NCBI GenBank assembly: GCA_016700075.1
Contig: CP065000.1
Location: 2,728,001 to 2,792,000 of the forward strand
Reading direction: 5' to 3'
DNA: 64,000 bases
From: Acidobacteriota bacterium
GTDB lineage: Bacteria > Acidobacteriota > Blastocatellia > Pyrinomonadales > Pyrinomonadaceae
The notes beneath the pieces were generated by a model. That model searched no databases, was not told the DNA's origin, and saw only the letters and a program-made list of their open reading frames with translations. The position numbers were made by a program, and so were the translations under genes. This document shows positions 41,602 to 50,976 of this stretch, piece by piece; position 1 is the first letter of the stretch; the number at the start of each line of letters is the position of its first letter.

Positions 41602-42104
41602 AGCAGCCGATCGATGGTCCTCGAGATCGGGCCTGTGAGGTCGAATTTCGGATCAAGTCCGCCGAAAGGCTCGACCGCAGGCCGGCCTTCCTTGTCCAAG
41701 ATCACGAACGAAGGTATTTGATCGACCTTAAAGCGTCTCATTGTCGCAGCCCCGTCCGAATCGCGAAGTACAGGCATCGTCAACTTTTTGTCGGCTGTAA
41801 ATCTGTCGATCGCGGCATTATCAGCGAAATTGCGCGAGCGGGAATTCATCGAGTCCGTAACGACGAAATAGAAAACAACATCGCGACCGGAATATTTCTT
41901 GGCGAGGGCATTCGTGAATTCGGCCTGCTTGGTCGATAGCGGAAGCCAAGCCGCCCCGACAGCAACGACCACCACCTTTCCGCGATGATCCTCAAGGTCG
42001 ATTCGCCTGTTGTCAGTGGTCGAAAGTACCGTCTGACCCGAAACGGCAATAGCCGAAACTGCGGCAAAAACCGCGAAGATCGTGAATTGGACCGCTCTTT
42101 TCAT
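41598..42104 (-). CDS. Secreted thioredoxin-like protein lacking the redox cysteines
   Basis: A 168-residue exported protein with signal peptide MKRAVQFTIFAVFAAVSAIAVSG. The rest has the TlpA/AhpC-TSA fold: IDLEDHRGKVVVVAVGAAWLPLSTKQAEFTNALAKKY, VFYFVVTDS, and DQIPSFVILDKEGRPAV with the cis-Pro of thioredoxins. The active-site position reads AAWLPLS where a redox protein would have W-C-x-x-C, and the protein contains no cysteine at all. Thiol chemistry is therefore excluded, and a binding or chaperone role is more likely. It ends against maf on the other strand. Confidence 0.83.
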   Translation of the reverse strand: MKRAVQFTIFAVFAAVSAIAVSGQTVLSTTDNRRIDLEDHRGKVVVVAVGAAWLPLSTKQAEFTNALAKKYSGRDVVFYFVVTDSMNSRSRNFADNAAIDRFTADKKLTMPVLRDSDGAATMRRFKVDQIPSFVILDKEGRPAVEPFGGLDPKFDLTGPISRTIDRLL

Positions 42105-42164
42105 AGCTCCTCCTTTGGCCGAACCACGGCCTTCCGCTAATTTAGATGCAAAACGGGTGCCAAT

Positions 42165-43019
42165 CTAATGCTTGCGATTCAAAATGACGTTATCGATCAG
42201 GCGAACCTCCCCGAAAAATGCCGCAGCCACGATCAATGCTTCGTTATCTCCAATCTTGTCAATAGGTTGCATCGTCTCGCGGTCAACGACAGCTACGTGG
42301 TCAAGCCGCGCAAGAGGCTCGCCTTCAATTCGTTTTTGAACCATTTCAGCTAAATGCAGCGCATTTCGTTCACCCTTTTTGAACGCGATCTTTGCCTCGC
42401 GCAGCCCTTCGATTAGAGCAACGGCCTTTTCACGCTGCGCATCGGTCAGAAGAGCATTTCGCGATGACATCGCCAGGCCCGATGCTTCGCGGATCGTAGG
42501 GACGACTACGATCTCGGTCTCAAAGCCGAGGTCAGAGGTTAACCGCTTTATCACTGCGACCTGTTGAGCGTCTTTCTGCCCGAAAAACGCTTTGTCGGGG
42601 CGAACGGTATTGAACAGTATCGTGACAACCGTCGCTACGCCGCGGAAATGCCCGGGCCTCGACGCTCCTTCGAGGCCCTCGGAGATACCTTCTACAGTAA
42701 CGTAGGTGGACGAGCCTTCAGGATATATTTCCTCAACATCGGGAGCGAAGACGTAGTCAACGTCATAATCCGCCAGCATCGCAGCATCAGATGTGAGGTT
42801 CCGAGGGTATCGTTCTAGGTCGCCTTTGTCGTTGAATTGGGTCGGATTGACAAAGATGGACACTATGACGACATCGCAGCTTTGGCGAGCTTCTTCGACG
42901 AGCTTTAAATGGCCCGCGTGAAGAGCTCCCATAGTAGGGACTAGGCCGACAACTTTCTCCTCACGCCGCAGTTTGCGTGATATCGAGAACATTCGCTGTC
43001 GGCGATTGATGATCTCCAC
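42165..43019 (-). CDS. panC: Pantothenate synthetase
   Basis: A 284-residue enzyme joining pantoate and beta-alanine with ATP. Signatures are VGLVPTMGALHAGHLKLVEEA (ATP-binding HxGH), SIFVNPTQFNDKGDLERYPR, RPGHFRGVATVVTILFNTVRPDKAFFGQKDAQQ and MSSRNALL (KMSK-like loop). The start is GTG. The gene begins seven bases after the panB stop, so both are co-transcribed. Assignment is very secure. Confidence 0.96.
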   Translation of the reverse strand: MEIINRRQRMFSISRKLRREEKVVGLVPTMGALHAGHLKLVEEARQSCDVVIVSIFVNPTQFNDKGDLERYPRNLTSDAAMLADYDVDYVFAPDVEEIYPEGSSTYVTVEGISEGLEGASRPGHFRGVATVVTILFNTVRPDKAFFGQKDAQQVAVIKRLTSDLGFETEIVVVPTIREASGLAMSSRNALLTDAQREKAVALIEGLREAKIAFKKGERNALHLAEMVQKRIEGEPLARLDHVAVVDRETMQPIDKIGDNEALIVAAAFFGEVRLIDNVILNRKH

Positions 43020-43025
43020 GTGTTA

Positions 43026-43886
43026 TCAGGAATTTTCCAATTCTGCCAAGGTCTCTGCGGTAAGACCGTAAGATTCGTCCTCGTTAGGATATGCACCCGA
43101 ACGGACATCGCCGGTCCAAGCATGGATCGCGTCGGTCATGACCTGGCGAAGGTCGGCGTATTTGCGCACAAACCGGGGCTGACGGCCGAAGGTCATTCCC
43201 ATCAGGTCGTGAAGGACGAGAACCTGTATATCGCAATCAGCACCTGCTCCGATGCCTATGGTCGATATCTCCAGCTCTCTTGTGATCATCGCTGCGAGCT
43301 CCCGCGGAACAAGTTCGAGAACGATCGCGAAGGCCCCCGCCTCTTCCAACAGTTTTGCGTCATCGAGAAGGCGTTTCGCCTGATCCGCGGTTCGGCCCTG
43401 AACACGATAGCCGCCCATCTTATAAACAGATTGAGGTGTCAGGCCGATGTGAGCGACGACCGGAATTTCTTCATCAACCAGTCGCCTGACCAGATCGACA
43501 CGATTGCGGCCGCCTTCGAGCTTTACAGCCTCGGCTCCCCCGTACTTCATGAGGCGAAGTGCGTTCTTTACACTTTCGTTCTCGCTGACGTGATAGGTAC
43601 CAAACGGCATATCGGCGATGACCATTGCCCGCTCGGTACCGCGTTTTACAGCGATACAGGCGGAGGTGATCTCATCCAGCGAAACGGGGATAGTATTACC
43701 GTATCCATGAATGACATTGCCGATGCTGTCGCCGACAAGGATCATGTCCACTCCGGCCTCATCAACGATCCTCGCCGTCGGATAATCGTATGCTGTCAGG
43801 CAGACAAGCTTTTCACCGATATCTTTTGCCGCGCGGATCGCAGGCAGATAAACTTTTCCTTCTTTATCGGGCTGAAGATAGGCCAT
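43026..43886 (-). CDS. panB: 3-methyl-2-oxobutanoate hydroxymethyltransferase
   Basis: A 286-residue TIM-barrel enzyme making ketopantoate from alpha-ketoisovalerate and methylene-THF, the first step of pantothenate synthesis. It shows LVCLTAYDYPTARIVDEAGVDMILVGDSIGNVIHGYGNTIPV (Mg-binding Asp), VIADMPFGTY, AVKLEGG, VVAHIGLTPQSV and ALVLELVP-like IVLELVPRELA (catalytic Glu). panC follows directly. The folK gene lies upstream, so a folK-panB-panC group is likely; the folate link fits because PanB uses a folate cofactor. Confidence 0.96.
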   Translation of the reverse strand: MAYLQPDKEGKVYLPAIRAAKDIGEKLVCLTAYDYPTARIVDEAGVDMILVGDSIGNVIHGYGNTIPVSLDEITSACIAVKRGTERAMVIADMPFGTYHVSENESVKNALRLMKYGGAEAVKLEGGRNRVDLVRRLVDEEIPVVAHIGLTPQSVYKMGGYRVQGRTADQAKRLLDDAKLLEEAGAFAIVLELVPRELAAMITRELEISTIGIGAGADCDIQVLVLHDLMGMTFGRQPRFVRKYADLRQVMTDAIHAWTGDVRSGAYPNEDESYGLTAETLAELENS

Positions 43887-43924
43887 AAACTGCCTTTGAG
43901 TCTATTCCTTTGGCAAAGCCAAGT

Positions 43925-44470
43925 CTAGCCATTCGCCGCCTGTTCCGCGGACACCGAACGCCCCGGTTCCCAGCGAATGACGCTGCTCTTGTCGTTCAAT
44001 TCCCTTAGGATGTCTGCGATCTCAGTGCCAAGGACCGGATGAACAAGCGTCGGGGCCAACTCAACAAGAGGTTCAAGCACAAATCTCCGCAGATGCAGCC
44101 TCGGATGCGGCAGCGTCAGAAATTCGGTCTCCATTTTGACATCGCCAAAGAACAATATATCCAGGTCAACCGTTCGGGGCTTTTTCTCACCCTTATAGGT
44201 CCTTCCGAGCATATATTCGATCCGCAGAAGCCGTGCCATCGCCTGCGTCGGGGAGACGCCGCTTACCATACACTCGGCGACCATATTCAGAAAAGGCTTG
44301 TCCGATTCCATACCAACCGGCTCCGTTTCATACACGGCGGAAATCTGCCGAATTTCGAAGCTGGCCTCGATCAGTCCCCGAACGGCAAGGAGCAGATTAC
44401 CCGCCCGGTCGCCGAGGTTCGACCCGAGTCCGATGAAAACGGTTTCACTGCTTGTGCCGAAGAGATTCAC
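43925..44470 (-). CDS. folK: HPPK, folate biosynthesis pyrophosphokinase
   Basis: A 181-residue 6-hydroxymethyl-7,8-dihydropterin pyrophosphokinase. VFIGLGSNLGDRAGNLLLAV, YETEPVGMESDKPFLNMV, and GEKKPRTVDLDILFFGD with LPHPRLHLRRFVLEPLVELAP are the family hallmarks (the two Asp of DLDIL bind Mg). The start is GTG 44470. It is the first gene of the folK-panB-panC group and is divergent from the AlbA-type gene 230 bases away. The gap holds nothing I recognise. Confidence 0.95.
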   Translation of the reverse strand: MNLFGTSSETVFIGLGSNLGDRAGNLLLAVRGLIEASFEIRQISAVYETEPVGMESDKPFLNMVAECMVSGVSPTQAMARLLRIEYMLGRTYKGEKKPRTVDLDILFFGDVKMETEFLTLPHPRLHLRRFVLEPLVELAPTLVHPVLGTEIADILRELNDKSSVIRWEPGRSVSAEQAANG

Positions 44471-44700
44471 GCTGAATGAGGTGTCGTACCGTGCTGACGG
44501 TCAGATTGCATAAATTTACGCATAGTTACCGGAAATTTCAAGGCGCTCACGGCCGAATAACAGTAGCCCCGTTAAGTTTTGTGTTTTTTATCGCGGCGTG
44601 CTTCAATGTAGATGACCGCACGGCCATCTTCCGAAATTCAACCATTGCTTACAATATGCCCGGCGGTTCGAGTTGAGATCCAACCTATTTTCGGACGGCC

Positions 44701-45996
44701 ATGGCAAGAAAAAAATTCCGATACAGTCAGCGTCCCGATTCTCCTCAAGGTCATTCGTTTTCGGAATATCTTCTCGATCAGCCTGCTCAGCAGACAACCC
44801 GAACAGAGCTACTGCGTTTGATCCGAGGCGGCGAAGATACCCATCTTGAGCTCAAAGTAAAGCTTTCCAATAGCGAGCGTATTGCGCAGGGGATCGTCGC
44901 TCTTGCCAATACTGACGGCGGCACCATAATCTTCGGTGTGAGCGATCAGCTCCGTATTGAGGGTGTTGGAAATCCCGAGTGGGTGCAGCAGGAACTCGCA
45001 CGCATTTGCCGCGAAGATATCGTGCCGCCGCTTGTTCCGGTGATCGAGACAATAGCTTTCGACAGCGGAAAAAGGATCGTGGCGCTTGATGTTATAGGCA
45101 AACGCCGGCCTTACCGTACGCGTGACGGGCGGTTCTATATGCGTTTCGGTGCCGAAAAACGTGAGGTGGCACGCGATGAACTTTCTGCATGGCTCGATGA
45201 GGTCCGACCGCTTTCGTTTGAGGACATCCCGCTGCAAACCGTGACTGAGGCCGATTTCGACGATTCCTTGTTGTGGAGCTTTGCTTCGGCATATGACGAA
45301 TCCGCGCCTAATATCAACCTGTATCAGACCAGTGATTTTCTAAGAAAGGATCTGATGCTCGCCATCGGCGGAACCGACGAATTTTTCCCGACTGTTGCTG
45401 CAGTAATGCTTTTCGTAAAAAACGAGCGGGTTACCGAATTGCTGCCGCGGTCAAATGTTACGGTGGCGAGGTTTTCCGGCGACAACGGCACAGCCCAGTT
45501 GATTGAAGCGTTTGAAATAAAGGGAAATCTCCTTTCACAGTACGAAGCGATAATGAATTTCGTCGGCCGATACGCCGATCTGGCGAAAGAAAAGCCGAAA
45601 CGTAAGCTCTCGCTTGTGTCAGATCCCGTCGCGAAGCCGCGCGGAACGTACCATTACTATTCAGTTTCTGAGGGTGTGATCAATGCGTTGACACATCGCG
45701 ACCTTGCCTTACGAGAGATCAGAACGCGGGTGAACATTTATGATAATTCCATAGAGTTCATTAATCCGCGGCGGACTAGCGGCTTTACGCTTCCCGAAGG
45801 CCGTGCGGTCAGATACGGCATCAGTCGCAGAATAAATCCGCAGATGACCGCGATCTTCAAACGCCGGGAATACGGCATCCATGCACCGCAGGGCGGTATC
45901 CCGATGATCCTGAGACAATCCAGCCGTTTCTCAGGCCGACGTCCAGAAGTTTATATTGCTAACGATGAGTTCAAGCTGAAGATATTTGCTGCCTGA
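44701..45996 (+). CDS. AlbA_2/Schlafen-like ATP-binding protein
   Basis: A 431-residue protein. An AlbA_2 (Schlafen-like) domain spans about residues 40-165: EDTHLELKVKLSNSERIAQGIVALANTDGGTIIFGVSD and GRFYMRFGAEKREVARDEL. A middle helical region and a C-terminal HATPase_c_4-like part follow (VSEGVINALTHRDLALREIRTRVNIYDNSIEFINPRR), with the N-box Asn. Such proteins are often called transcriptional regulators or putative DNA-binding ATPases, and some are linked to defence. No partner gene is adjacent. The N-terminus is basic and could bind nucleic acid. Family call is good; function open. Confidence 0.85.
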   Translation: MARKKFRYSQRPDSPQGHSFSEYLLDQPAQQTTRTELLRLIRGGEDTHLELKVKLSNSERIAQGIVALANTDGGTIIFGVSDQLRIEGVGNPEWVQQELARICREDIVPPLVPVIETIAFDSGKRIVALDVIGKRRPYRTRDGRFYMRFGAEKREVARDELSAWLDEVRPLSFEDIPLQTVTEADFDDSLLWSFASAYDESAPNINLYQTSDFLRKDLMLAIGGTDEFFPTVAAVMLFVKNERVTELLPRSNVTVARFSGDNGTAQLIEAFEIKGNLLSQYEAIMNFVGRYADLAKEKPKRKLSLVSDPVAKPRGTYHYYSVSEGVINALTHRDLALREIRTRVNIYDNSIEFINPRRTSGFTLPEGRAVRYGISRRINPQMTAIFKRREYGIHAPQGGIPMILRQSSRFSGRRPEVYIANDEFKLKIFAA

Positions 45997-46014
45997 ACCT
46001 TATTGACCCTATTA

Positions 46015-46968
46015 ATGCCAAATGACGCCAAAGTATCCGTCGTTATGCCGTGCTACCGCGAAGCCGGGAACATTGCGGACGTATTGAAAAAGGTCCGGAA
46101 TGCTTTAGTCTCAGCGGCCGACGATTGTGAGATCATTGTGATCGATGACGGCTCGCCCGACGAAACGTGGAAGGTACTGACCGAATGCGGCAATGAGATC
46201 GCCGAGCTGAGGGCATTTCGTCTAAGCAGAAATTTCGGCAAGGAGCTTGCGTTAACAGCCGGTCTTGAAGCTGCTCAAGGCGATATCGTGATCGTGATGG
46301 ACGGAGACGGCCAGCATCCGCCCGAATTGATTGCTGAGATGCTGCGTGTGTTCCGCGAGGGCGGAGTCGACATCGTAGAGGCGACGAAGGTGGACCGCGG
46401 AAAGGAATCGCTGTTCAGCCGTATTTCCGCAGGTCTTTTCTATCGGCTTTGGAACAAACTTTCGGGGTTTGAGATGCGGGGCGCGTCCGATTTCAAACTA
46501 CTCAGCCGCAAGGCGGTCGATGCCTATCTGGCGATGGATGAACGGGCTGTCTTTTTTCGCGGGATGACGGCATGGCTCGGTTTCGAGCGGGCTCAAGTTC
46601 CGTTTGAGGTGGGTGAGAGAAAAGCAGGAGCCTCGAGCTGGTCGGTGCTCCGAAGAGTGAGGCTTGCTGTTGACGGTATATCAGGATTCTCGTCTTTGCC
46701 GCTTCAGTTGGTAACCTTCGCCGGCCTTGTTTTTCTGGCGTTTTCCATCATCTTTGCCGTTTACACCATCGTGCTGCAGGTGACCGGCCGTTCCGTGAGC
46801 GGCTTTGCGACAGTAATTCTTTTACTGCTGGTGATCGGCAGCCTACTGATGATCAGCCTCGGGATAATAGGTATTTATCTCGCCCGGATCTACGACGAAA
46901 TCAAACACCGGCCGCGATATGTGATCGCGAGATCGATAGATAGGACAATAGAAGACAAGAATGTTTGA
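46015..46968 (+). CDS. Membrane-anchored family 2 glycosyltransferase (DPM/GtrB-like)
   Basis: A 317-residue transferase that probably moves a sugar from a nucleotide donor to polyprenyl phosphate. The GT-A domain has SVVMPCYREAGNIADVL, EIIVIDDGSPDETW, VIVMDGDGQHPPELI (DxD-like) and ASDFKLLSRKAVDAYL. Two C-terminal transmembrane spans (about 235-260 and 270-300) anchor it, as in GtrB/ArnC-type enzymes. An earlier TTG is in frame, but ATG 46015 gives the normal start. Its last eight bases overlap the following methyltransferase gene. A membrane protein of the lipid-linked-sugar-using type is encoded downstream on the other strand. Confidence 0.9.
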   Translation: MPNDAKVSVVMPCYREAGNIADVLKKVRNALVSAADDCEIIVIDDGSPDETWKVLTECGNEIAELRAFRLSRNFGKELALTAGLEAAQGDIVIVMDGDGQHPPELIAEMLRVFREGGVDIVEATKVDRGKESLFSRISAGLFYRLWNKLSGFEMRGASDFKLLSRKAVDAYLAMDERAVFFRGMTAWLGFERAQVPFEVGERKAGASSWSVLRRVRLAVDGISGFSSLPLQLVTFAGLVFLAFSIIFAVYTIVLQVTGRSVSGFATVILLLLVIGSLLMISLGIIGIYLARIYDEIKHRPRYVIARSIDRTIEDKNV

Positions 46969-47677
46969 GAATTTCCCCAAGAAACGTCCACCTCTGCCTC
47001 CGGAATATCAGGAGATCTACGACGCACATTACAAAGAGAATCGCGAAGGCAGATCGAATGCCGCCGGCCTTGCACAGAAACTAGAGCGGTGGATGCACCG
47101 ATGCGTTTCCGCAGACACAAAGGCAGAGCCTGTGCCCGCGACCCTTGAGGTCGGCGCCGGAACGCTCAACCACCTGGAACATGAACCGAACACCGACATT
47201 TACGACGTAGTTGAGCCGTTTCGTCATTTATATGAGTCGTCACCGTTGCGGTCACGAGTTCGAAAGTTTTACAACGATATTGGCGAGATCCCGGAGGAAA
47301 CGAAATACGGCCGAATCGTTTCGATAGCGACCTTTGAACACATCGCGGAACTGCCGTCCGTGGTTGCCCGGTGTGGCCTGCTGCTTGACGGTGGCGGTTC
47401 GCTGCGTGTCGCGATACCGAGCGAAGGAACTATATTGTGGAAACTGGGTTATACGCTGACCACGGGAGCTGAATTCAAAAAGCGTTACGGACTAGATTAC
47501 GAGGTGCTGATGCGGCACGAACACGTGAACACTGCTGCCGAGATCGAAGAGGTGCTCCGCTATTTCTTTTCTGATGTAAAGCGAAAGGTGTTCGGGATCG
47601 CTGCGGGATTGTCGATCTATCAATACTTCGAATGCCGCCATCCGGATCTCGTCAGATGCCGGGAGTATAAGAGCTAA
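46961..47677 (+). CDS. SAM-dependent methyltransferase-like protein
   Basis: A 238-residue protein with a methyltransferase-like core. ATLEVGAGTLNHLEHEP carries the Gly-rich motif I, and YDVVEPFRHLYESS the second acidic motif. GRIVSIATFEHIAELPSVVARCGLLLDGGGSLRVAIPSEG matches the motif IV-V region. The motif I loop is GAGT rather than the usual GxGxG, so activity is likely but not certain. It overlaps the glycosyltransferase by eight bases, so the two are translated together. It may modify the same glycan or lipid; substrate unknown. Confidence 0.8.
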   Translation: MFENFPKKRPPLPPEYQEIYDAHYKENREGRSNAAGLAQKLERWMHRCVSADTKAEPVPATLEVGAGTLNHLEHEPNTDIYDVVEPFRHLYESSPLRSRVRKFYNDIGEIPEETKYGRIVSIATFEHIAELPSVVARCGLLLDGGGSLRVAIPSEGTILWKLGYTLTTGAEFKKRYGLDYEVLMRHEHVNTAAEIEEVLRYFFSDVKRKVFGIAAGLSIYQYFECRHPDLVRCREYKS

Positions 47678-50600
47678 CTACCTTTGCGGTGATGCCGCCG
47701 CCGCAACTACGGACAAGTTTGCTCCGCCGGTATTCAGTACTATCAGATTGCCGCCCACTTTTTCCGGCAGGAATGCCAGCGATGTCGGATTCTTTAACTG
47801 TCCCCCTGATGCGACAGACACCGCTCCCGCGGCCAGATTCCCATCAAAGTCATAAATGAATACTTGATCCTTCCAACCGTTTGAAACATAGAGCAGTTTT
47901 CTCTTTTCATCAACAGCAATGTCGGGGAAGTTCCACACGAATTTTTCCCATGCCGGCACTTCCCATTGGCGGATGAACTTTCCATCGAGGTCAAATACCT
48001 GGATCCTTCCATTGCCGTTGTCCGCGACGAATATATTGCCGGCTCCGACCGCTATACCTGTGGACTCCACGAACTGTCCTTCACCGTCGCCGCGGGTGCC
48101 CCATTGGGAAAAGGTCTCCTTCTCAGGATCAAATCGAACGATTCGAGTTCTGCCTTGATCGACAATATACAGGCTGCCGTTTGCCGCTATTGCGATATCT
48201 CGCGGACCATAAAAATCCATCTCGGGCGGCCCGCTCCATTCTTTTTCAAATTCCCCCTTTGCGTTGAACCTCAGCAGCTTATTGCGTGCGGCGTCAGCGG
48301 TGAAGATATTGCCTTTTGCGTCGACGGCGACACCGTTCGGTTCGCGCAGGCGTCCCGGTTCGTCGCCCGCATCGCCAAGGTCTAGCAGGAAATTGCCTTT
48401 AGCGTCGAATTTCTGAATTCGTGAATTTCCGGTATCGGCCACATAAATATTCCCGGCAGCGTCAACGGTCATACCGCGCGGCCGAATGAATTGCCCGCCG
48501 CCGCGGCCTTCACCGCCGGCAAAGGCATTTGCGGCCGGAGGCATTGGCTCTGATCCTTTCGGGTTTGCAGAGCTGGCAGCCAAGCTGAAATTGACCTGTG
48601 ATGCATCTTTAGGAACCTCGAAAATGGTCAGTTTGCCATACTTGTTCTCGACGTCGTTATATACGGCCTTGAACATTATCGTAAAGGTCGCCTCATTCAA
48701 ATTAGGAGTGAAATCGCTGCGGCGAAGCTGGTCATCAATTGCGACATAATCGATCTGATGGTCGCGAAGCAGTTGGTACAAAGTACGCGGATCGCGTTCG
48801 CTAAACATCTTCTTGTAAACCGTGTCGCGTTCACCGACCGGATAGCCCGCACCCCATGAATAGTACGGATGGCCATGGAACAATCGTCGCCCGGCGACGA
48901 GAATTCCGTGATTGACGTATCGGAAGCTCAAAAATCTGGAACGCGGATCTGTATTTTCCTTGACCCATTCGACCAGTGGATCGTCCTTGTAGGGAAGGAA
49001 CATCCAAAAGCTGTTCTTTATCGGGAAAGCATCGGCAACGCCGCCAAAAACAATTACCGTACAAAGTATCAGAGCGAAGGCTCGTCCGGCCACGGCGGCA
49101 GCCTTGTTCCTCAAGCGCCATAAAAACACGATGCCGGAAGCCGCGAACATATTTGCGAAGATCAGCCAAACATTAAGGAATTTGTGGTTGGTGAGTGCCT
49201 CGGCGCTGAACTGCAGAAAGAACGTTATGAAGACAAGCGGCAATACGGCTAAAAAGATCTTTCTCTGGAACCACGTCGCAACTATCAAGCCAAGAATTAT
49301 CAACGGCCATTTGAGGGCGAACGTGTACGCCATGTATTCGACCGCGGCCCAATATGTCGGCGGCACCAAGGTGTAGCCGAAATTGAACAGCCTGACGCCG
49401 GTGTCAGGCAGGTCACCGCCTTTGAGGAAAAGCACTTGCGGCAGTGAAAAAATGCCTGTGACAACCGCCATGACCAGCAATTGAAGCCGGTGCGAAAATA
49501 CAAAAAAACAGACCGCCAAGATGACGAAAGCCGATACGAACACAGCCGAATTCCACATAGGGCTAAGGCCCAATATCAACCCGCAAAATATGTACGGCGG
49601 CAGTGTGATGGCAAGGGCCCGCCAATCGAACGGTGTCTGTTGAACCGGTGGCATATCCTTGGTGTCTGAAGCAGACTCTTCGTCGGCTATCGGATCTTTG
49701 TCGCCGGGATCGGCACCTTCCTTGGAAAGATATTCGGGAGCATTTTCGTCTTGGTCATTGGATAATTCGACAAAGAATTTGTTAAGGCCTGTTTCGTCTT
49801 TTTCGGCTGTATCAACAGGCTCTCGCTCCGGGTTCAGGTCGTCGGCAATTTCTGATGGGGCAGTTTCAATAGATCCGTCGGTCAGAGCGCCGTCGCCATT
49901 TTGTACATTATCTGCTTCTGCGTCAGTTAATACCGGCTTTTTCAAACTATCCTTGTAGCGGATCGCGAGAAAACACAAAACGATAAGCAGCAAACCGATC
50001 GAACTCGTCAGATGCCGTTGATTCACATAAACGACCTGTGACCAAACACCCCAAGCCTCGCCACGGTAAGGAAAGCCTGAATTAAGGAAATCACGCATCG
50101 CCGGTATTGCGGACAGAGCATCCCAAAAAGTTTCTTTTGAGGTCAAGAACGTGATGATAGACCACGAACCATGAAAGAAAAACAATCCCGCGGCGATCCT
50201 GCCGACGGCCTTTGATGAGAAGACGATGCTGCCGAACGCCATTATTAACGCAAGCATCGAAACCCAAGACAAAATGCTCAGAATATTGTTCGATAGTGCC
50301 GGATTGAGGCCAAGGTATTCCAAATTGCCGGCAAGGAAATAGAACAGGAAGTGATAACGTATGCGGTCACCCGAGAAATGCGGATATTCGGTCGGGAAAT
50401 TATGCCCTAGGGCAAAACCCTGCATTATCGAGATATTTGAACCGAAATCGCTCCATTGGTGATGAGCGATCTTCAGCTTTCCTTCACCAAAGCTGAACGT
50501 AATGAAAACGAGCCAGGTAACGACGATCAGAAAAACGCCTAATATTACCCAGTCCCATTTATCGTCGTGAAGGGAAATGTTCTCTTCTGAGACTTTGGGA

Positions 50601-50854
50601 GCGTTGTATTCGTGATTCAGCAAAAAAGCAATCCCGGCCAAGGCAATGCCCGCAAAGAGTAGATTGCCCCAAAGCATCGGCGAATTTGTGGAAGAGAAGA
50701 GCCATGCTGAAATATAGGTGCCCCACGCAGCTATCAGCATTCCGCTCAGGACCGCCGTTGCGAGACGCTGCGGTATCGATACAAAAGGAAGCAGTCGGCG
50801 GCAAATGAGGTCGCCGAGGACGATGAACAATATCAGATAAATTATCGCAAGCAC
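47678..50854 (-). CDS. Large membrane protein fused to an NHL beta-propeller
   Basis: A 1058-residue protein. Residues 1-300 and 410-650 contain about a dozen transmembrane spans in the pattern of GT-C/DUF2298-like glycosyltransferases. A loop DFGSNISIMQGFALGHNFP with acidic and His residues precedes RIRYHFLFYFLAGNLEYLG. An acidic, Ser-rich linker of about 100 residues (305-408) interrupts the membrane part. A soluble domain comes next, then about six NHL repeats from residue ~785 (RGMTVDAAGNIYVADTGN, PNGVAVDAKGNIFTADA) forming a propeller. The propeller is expected to face the periplasm and may bind glycan or protein. Neither end is truncated. Confidence 0.85.
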   Translation of the reverse strand: MLAIIYLILFIVLGDLICRRLLPFVSIPQRLATAVLSGMLIAAWGTYISAWLFSSTNSPMLWGNLLFAGIALAGIAFLLNHEYNAPKVSEENISLHDDKWDWVILGVFLIVVTWLVFITFSFGEGKLKIAHHQWSDFGSNISIMQGFALGHNFPTEYPHFSGDRIRYHFLFYFLAGNLEYLGLNPALSNNILSILSWVSMLALIMAFGSIVFSSKAVGRIAAGLFFFHGSWSIITFLTSKETFWDALSAIPAMRDFLNSGFPYRGEAWGVWSQVVYVNQRHLTSSIGLLLIVLCFLAIRYKDSLKKPVLTDAEADNVQNGDGALTDGSIETAPSEIADDLNPEREPVDTAEKDETGLNKFFVELSNDQDENAPEYLSKEGADPGDKDPIADEESASDTKDMPPVQQTPFDWRALAITLPPYIFCGLILGLSPMWNSAVFVSAFVILAVCFFVFSHRLQLLVMAVVTGIFSLPQVLFLKGGDLPDTGVRLFNFGYTLVPPTYWAAVEYMAYTFALKWPLIILGLIVATWFQRKIFLAVLPLVFITFFLQFSAEALTNHKFLNVWLIFANMFAASGIVFLWRLRNKAAAVAGRAFALILCTVIVFGGVADAFPIKNSFWMFLPYKDDPLVEWVKENTDPRSRFLSFRYVNHGILVAGRRLFHGHPYYSWGAGYPVGERDTVYKKMFSERDPRTLYQLLRDHQIDYVAIDDQLRRSDFTPNLNEATFTIMFKAVYNDVENKYGKLTIFEVPKDASQVNFSLAASSANPKGSEPMPPAANAFAGGEGRGGGQFIRPRGMTVDAAGNIYVADTGNSRIQKFDAKGNFLLDLGDAGDEPGRLREPNGVAVDAKGNIFTADAARNKLLRFNAKGEFEKEWSGPPEMDFYGPRDIAIAANGSLYIVDQGRTRIVRFDPEKETFSQWGTRGDGEGQFVESTGIAVGAGNIFVADNGNGRIQVFDLDGKFIRQWEVPAWEKFVWNFPDIAVDEKRKLLYVSNGWKDQVFIYDFDGNLAAGAVSVASGGQLKNPTSLAFLPEKVGGNLIVLNTGGANLSVVAAAASPQR

Positions 50855-50976
50855 GTATTCGGTGGAATTGCCTAAGTTTTTCAGTTACTCCAAAGAAGAT
50901 ACCAAATTCAAAGCCTTTTCCGATAATCGATATGCCTTGATGCTCTTGGCGCGTTCGCGGGATTTCACGAATTTGC

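Noticed and set aside
43020..43928. A 302-codon forward frame opposite panB
   Set aside because: panB on the reverse strand has all family motifs; the forward frame has none.
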